A stretch of 64,000 nt of DNA from Prosapia bicincta (Eukaryota > Arthropoda > Insecta > Hemiptera > Cercopidae): contig JBAIZL010000058.1 in assembly GCA_036971475.1 (NCBI GenBank), positions 2,741,001 through 2,805,000 on the forward strand, in the 5' to 3' direction. A program made the translations under genes and the position numbers. The notes under the pieces were generated by a model, which did not search any database, was not told the DNA's origin, and saw only the letters and a program-made list of their open reading frames with translations. Positions 59,520 through 64,000 of this stretch are shown piece by piece (positions within the stretch are counted from its first letter, which is position 1; each line of letters starts with the position of its first letter).

Positions 59520-59883
59520 ATGGATAATAGTCCAATAGAACTTGCAACAATTAATAATGTGTTTCTTTACTTGGTTGTGTATATGAGTTTACTAAGTATT
59601 AACCTGATAAAGGAAAGCAAATGTGATTTTTCAAGTTTTAGTTTTGACGGAACCTTTAGTTTTGAGGGAGAAGAAAACAGATCATCTTCTGCAGAAGAGG
59701 CCACTATACCATATCCCTTGCCTGTCCCTGAATCTCAAGAATCGCATTTGTCACACTATACAATAAGTATGCCAGAAGAAGATATAAAGAAAAGAGGGAG
59801 ACGAAGAGGAAAGCCACCAAATCAGTCTACAACAATGCACCCCAGGTTTATTGTTATTCCTCCAGTGATTGTTTTTAAAGCAG
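59520..59883 (+). CDS. MDP1-like pseudophosphatase 3, first exon
   Basis: ATG at 59520 follows an in-frame TGA at 59496. It encodes 121 aa plus one base and ends A|G before GTCAGT, the same phase-1 position as in genes 1 and 2. Residues 14-30 (VFLYLVVYMSLLSINLI) are hydrophobic, a likely signal peptide or anchor. An acidic then basic linker follows (KKRGRRRGK near 88-96), then PPVIVFKA at the end: the start of the MDP1 motif I strand, where the nucleophile Asp position is Lys120. The following exon, expected to start with AC or AT and carry D..W, was not found up to 64000, so the gene probably runs beyond the window; a fragment is possible. Confidence 0.65.
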
Positions 59884-61559
59884 GTCAGTAATTACAGATT
59901 ATTTTGTATTTTACTTTACAATATAGATTATTAGGATAATAGGATTTATTAAACAATATTTTTTTAATCACTACTTCAATAACAATGTACAGTACTAAGG
60001 TTTGGAAAAGCATCATAATTTATTTCATATTATGCTAAATAAACTTAAAATTCAAACAATTTAAATAAATTAAAATTAAAACAATTTAACAAATCAATTT
60101 ATGAGTGAATTCATGTTTCAAAAGTGAGTTCTGTGAGTAGAGTTTGCTATGTAGCTTTAATTTATTTAATGAACCATTGAAAACTACAGCTACAAAAAAA
60201 TGAGTGTAAAGAATACAAAACTCAGCCAGTAAAAAATTGTGTTTGTAGAAAGAACTCAAGAATATACAAATATTTTTTTGACTAAAAGCCGTCCTTTTTA
60301 GGAGATAATTTTTTTTAAAGATGAGTTTTGATAGCTTGAACCTCCACCGTTACATATATAGGATTTTTCTGTTAGAGTTTTATTCCCTTAGTCAATATGT
60401 ATCAGTTATTTATAGATACCAAAGACTTGCATTTTATCCTCATCCGCCTAATACTTTACTACAACTTCAATGAGCCATGCTTGACTAGAGATCACAAGAT
60501 TCATGGCCATGTAACCAACCGATTATTCCATAATAAAATAGAGGACTGTAGAGAATGATAGAGGATCCTCTACTCTGCAAGATTGTAGAGTTATTTGTGA
60601 GCTAAATTTAAATATGATTCTTATTTGGTAATATCCAGAAAAATATATTTGATACAATAGGTCCTTACTTAGAATATAAAGCGACAAAAGAGAATACCAA
60701 TAAATAAAGTTGTAAAAAATATCTTCTACAGTAACCAAGTATTAAAGAGTTATTCTAAAGAAGATTGGAAAAGAATTAGAAAAAAGCTATAGAACAATGA
60801 TACTGGAGATGAACATTAAACATTGAAGTAGATGATAAAGGAAGGTCTTATGATTATGGAGATACATGCACAAAAGAAAACCTTGATCTTAAAAAAATTG
60901 TTGAAGTAAAAATAACAACTGCAGGCAAAAATTCATTGAAAAAAGTAATAGGTGGTAAAAGAGCAACAGAAGCATGGAGGTGGATGGCTCCTAAAAACCA
61001 TCCAATAAAGATCTAAATGTTATTACTTATACATAATATGTTATCACTCCATAAAAGGGTAATCCTTATACAACACTACTTGGAGAAACTGGATGGAAAA
61101 AAATAAAATTAATAATCGATTAACAATAAAACCATCAGTAAGAAAAATGTCCACACATCTTAAATGAAAAATGAAAAAACTTCAAGTAATCTGTAGATGT
61201 TTTAAAATAAGAGGACAACAGCTAATCCAAATTATGAGTAAATACTTCCACAGAAATACAAATATAATAGACGCCGAATGGAAAAACTCACTTATTTGCC
61301 CTTTTTTGGTTTAGGAAAGTTTAATTTAGGAAGGAATTTAGTTCAAATTTAGAAAGGAATCAAACAGAAATTTACTCCTTGGAAAGAAACTTACAGCAAG
61401 CATTTATTGACACATAAAAAGGCATATAGTATTGTGGCCAGATGTAAACTCAGAAGAGCACAGATCTTCAGAAAATCATCAATATTGAGGTATTTCTATA
61501 ATTGTACTATAACAGGTGAATACTTTTACTGTTGGTAGAGGCTTAAGGGATGACTGAAG
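59884..61559. other. probable intron 1 of gene 3
   Basis: No named repeat. A coding-like stretch at about 60817-61014 (+) reads EVDDKGRSYDYGDTCTKENL and ends in GKRATEAWRWMAPKNHPIKI before a TAA; it has no start or splice context I trust and matches no family I know. Confidence 0.3.
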
Positions 61560-61619
<60 letters not shown>

Positions 61620-62200
61620 AATTTTTGGACTAAATAGGAGACTGACAGACTTACCTAATGGCAATAGTCCAAAACTGCAATCTCTTGGAAATAAACACAT
61701 GAAAAAAAAACTCAACACACTATTGAAATATTTTGATCAAAAATGATCTTCATCAGTCAAGAAAGAGAAAAACAAAAGACTGAAATGAATCACAGATGTG
61801 TATAAATATCCAAATGTCACAGATTTATAGTTTATGATATAGTGCTATATGTATTTGTGTAAATATTGTTATATGTGATTTGTGTAAATATTGATTACTT
61901 GAAACTAGATATTAATAGTCTGTCAGAAGGAAAGTAAATGGAGTTGTTATAAATGATATAAGTTTGGAAGAATGTAAAAGGAGTTTTATCTGATGTTGAG
62001 GTTAGGAGGCTCTCTGGATTTGGTGTACCAATGGTATGATAACTCCCATCAATCTTCACTTCAGTCTTTTGTTTTTCTCTTTCTTGACTGATGAAGATCA
62101 TTTTTGATCAAAATATTTCAATAGTGTGTTGGGTTTTTTTTATGTGTGTTTATTTCCAAGGGATTGCCGTTTTGGACTATTGCCATTAGGTAAGTTAATG
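61560..62200. repeat. family E PLE foldback beside (TA)n
   Basis: (TA)n at 61563-61617 abuts the left arm (61618-61790); the right arm is 62035-62200. Both arms carry CTGATGA (61756-61750 on minus, 62088-62094 on plus), then GATC-ATTTTT-GATC, then AAAA where GAAA is expected, so the ribozyme core is one base from canonical but probably dead. Confidence 0.8.
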
Positions 62201-62209
62201 TTGAGAGCG

Positions 62210-63511
62210 GCGGCAGCATCGGCATGAGTATCAGCATATATTTGTAGAGGCATCTTTTTCCTCGCTATCGCTATCTTCTACGCTGTCATCGTCTTGATCC
62301 TGGACCATAGACACCATCCCATATTCGGTATATTCTTCATTGTTATCTAGTGCTGTCCACTCTTCCAGGCAACTTTCTTCAGCATCTTCACCTCCTGGAA
62401 CTCTTTGAATAAGCTGAAGGAGCTCAGTTTATCATCCTGTGTTCTAAGTGGCGTTTCCACAAATTCAAGGCTAGGCCAGAGCTTCTTCCAAGATTACTGC
62501 AGTAAAGTGTTCCTGATATTATTCCAGGAATCAGCACCCAGTAAATTACATCCTTTATTGTATTTGTCTCAAGTTTTTCTACAGTATAAAGAGAACAATC
62601 TTCTTAATTAATGTTTGCAGAAGCTTTTTCTGTAGCTCAGTCTTATGTTACGCAGCACAGCTTGATCCATAGCCTGAAGCAACGATGTTACATAAGGTGC
62701 AAGAAATATTGCTTTTATGTCTTTATATACCAACTGCCAGTCTGAAGGATGTGAAGGAGCATTGTCTATCAAAAGTAGAGCTTTTGGTGTAGTCCATTGT
62801 TCTCCTTAGATATTGTTACTGAAGGAACAAATTCATTTTTGAACCACTTCTTGAAAATATTACCCGTCATCCATGCCTTAGACTGATTTCTGTAATGAAC
62901 AGGGATAGCATTCAAGTTCAATTTTTAAAGGCTCATGGCTTGGCAGATTTTTCAATCACCATTAACAATAGCTTATTTGTTCCCGCAGCATAACTGCAGA
63001 TTAAAACTGTGAGTCTCTGTTTACTCGTTTTAAAGCCTGTCACAGAAGGTTCCTCTTTAGAACCAAGACTTTTAGTGGGAAGGGTTTTAAAATCCAATCC
63101 CGTGTCTTCCGCATTATACACTTGCTGGGTTGAGTAATTTTCAGACAAAATCAAATCTATGAATTTATCTACATATTTTTTTGCAGCAAGATTATTGGCT
63201 GACAACTTTTCCCCACTTACTATTAGTTATCTGATTCCGTGCCTTCTCTTACATCTATTCAACCATCTATTGCTAGCAGTAAATTCTAAATCAACATTCA
63301 TTAATTTGTTTAACTTTAATGCCTTTTCTTCTATTAATTGGTGACTAATAGGAACTCCTTTCTGCCTCTCTTGTGTAAACCATAAAATTACAGTCTCATC
63401 AATTTTTTCATTCACAGGAACTTTTGCGTGATAGCGTTGCTCTTGAATACTTTTCACTTGTAGCACTGCAAAACTGTTCAGTTTTTGATACATAAATATG
63501 TAATGAATCAT
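62210..63511 (-). pseudogene. Tigger/jerky-like transposase pseudogene
   Basis: On minus: CENP-B-type DNA-binding part (63227-63511; ETVILWFTQERQKGVPIS, ASNRWLNRCKRRHGI), then DDE core (62933-63205; YNAEDTGLDFKTLPTKSL), then, after stops, LLLIDNAPSHPS near 62760, the second catalytic block, and AMDQAVLRNIRLSYRK near 62670, the third. An acidic C-terminus follows (EEWTALDNNEEY). It differs much from the copy at 47 kb, so it is a separate Tigger lineage. Confidence 0.8.
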
Positions 63512-64000
63512 CTAATATTGTTTGATAATAAAAAGCACACTTCTTTCAAATGCAAAATACACAGCAAATCCGAAATCCGAATTTTTTCGGCAAATCTTTT
63601 CCAAATCCGAAAGAAAATAGCCCCAATTAGTTCGAATGAGGGGTTCCCCTCTATTTTGATGTTTTTAGTTCCTTATCTCATGTTTTAAAAATGTAAGTCT
63701 AATGTAGTTTTCTTCTTCACTGTACAATTTTCACATAATAGAGACAATCTGATGATATCTAAAGTTATTTTTTTTTCAACAAATTGGTTAATTCAAGCCC
63801 CAATAATCTACTAATATTGGTATAGATTAGTAGCATACTACCTAAAGGTTTGGTTATTAAATGCTTTCTGGATTATGGAAAAGCAATCAATAATCTTTTC
63901 ATCCCATTGTTTAGCCTATTTTTAATATACAAAGAACTTCTGGGTTTAAAAACTGAAATTGAAATTGACCAGTTTAAACCAAAGCATAGAGGACATGCTG
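63512..64000. other. window end, nothing recognised
   Basis: Short CCGAAATCCGAATT-type runs at 63570-63620 may belong to the terminal part of the neighbouring Tigger. Confidence 0.35.

Noticed and set aside
59884..64000. Exon 2 of gene 3
   Set aside because: Looked for an AG acceptor followed by a D..W/F-type peptide in the right phase; none was convincing.

Overview
This is eukaryotic DNA, almost certainly from an arthropod and most likely an insect. It is AT-rich, has GT-AG spliced genes with kilobase introns, and is packed with decayed transposons typical of insect genomes: BEL/Pao, Penelope-like elements (PLEs), mariner, hAT, piggyBac, Tigger/pogo and an APE-type LINE. I see no prokaryotic operon, rRNA, tRNA or CRISPR array. 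The species cannot be fixed from the sequence alone.

Host genes. I assembled by eye two complete four-exon genes and one first exon that are diverged paralogs of the HAD-family enzyme magnesium-dependent phosphatase 1 (MDP1). Gene 1 lies on the minus strand (exons 28945-29128, 18205-18268, 13496-13711, 12693-12870; 213 aa). Gene 2 lies on the plus strand (34671-34947, 40627-40687, 52501-52716, 53047-53224; 243 aa). Gene 3 enters on the plus strand (first exon 59520-59883) and continues past what I can follow. All first exons stop in phase 1 at the same codon. Genes 1 and 2 share intron phases 1,2,2 and have last two exons of exactly 216 and 178 bp, although their proteins are very different. 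Each begins with a hydrophobic leader, and each has lost the catalytic nucleophile Asp (His, Gln, Lys). They look like a fast-evolving family of secreted or membrane-anchored pseudophosphatases. Genes 1 and 2 are head to head, 5.5 kb apart.

Transposon layer. Base 1 to about 3.75 kb is the 3' part of a BEL/Pao element with reverse transcriptase deleted. From 4 to 12 kb there are foldback repeats, a 37-bp satellite and a dead mariner. The introns of gene 1 hold PLE pieces (16.3-17.9, 23.7-26.5 kb) and mariner relics. The gap between genes 1 and 2 holds a piggyBac relic and a small hAT. The introns of gene 2 hold a PLE end, a 2-kb hAT with a perfect 8-bp target duplication, a 95-bp satellite, a LINE (42.8-45.7 kb) and a Tigger (47-49.3 kb). 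From 53 to 64 kb there are mariner, piggyBac and Tigger relics plus the start of gene 3.

Ribozymes. Many foldback repeats are inverted PLE termini, and at least five families contain a hammerhead ribozyme-like core. The best copies are at 4177-4222 (every conserved core base present, 4-bp stem I, 5-bp stem II), 15614-15654 and 49894-49940. Stem II differs in sequence between families but still pairs, which is covariation evidence for a real RNA fold.
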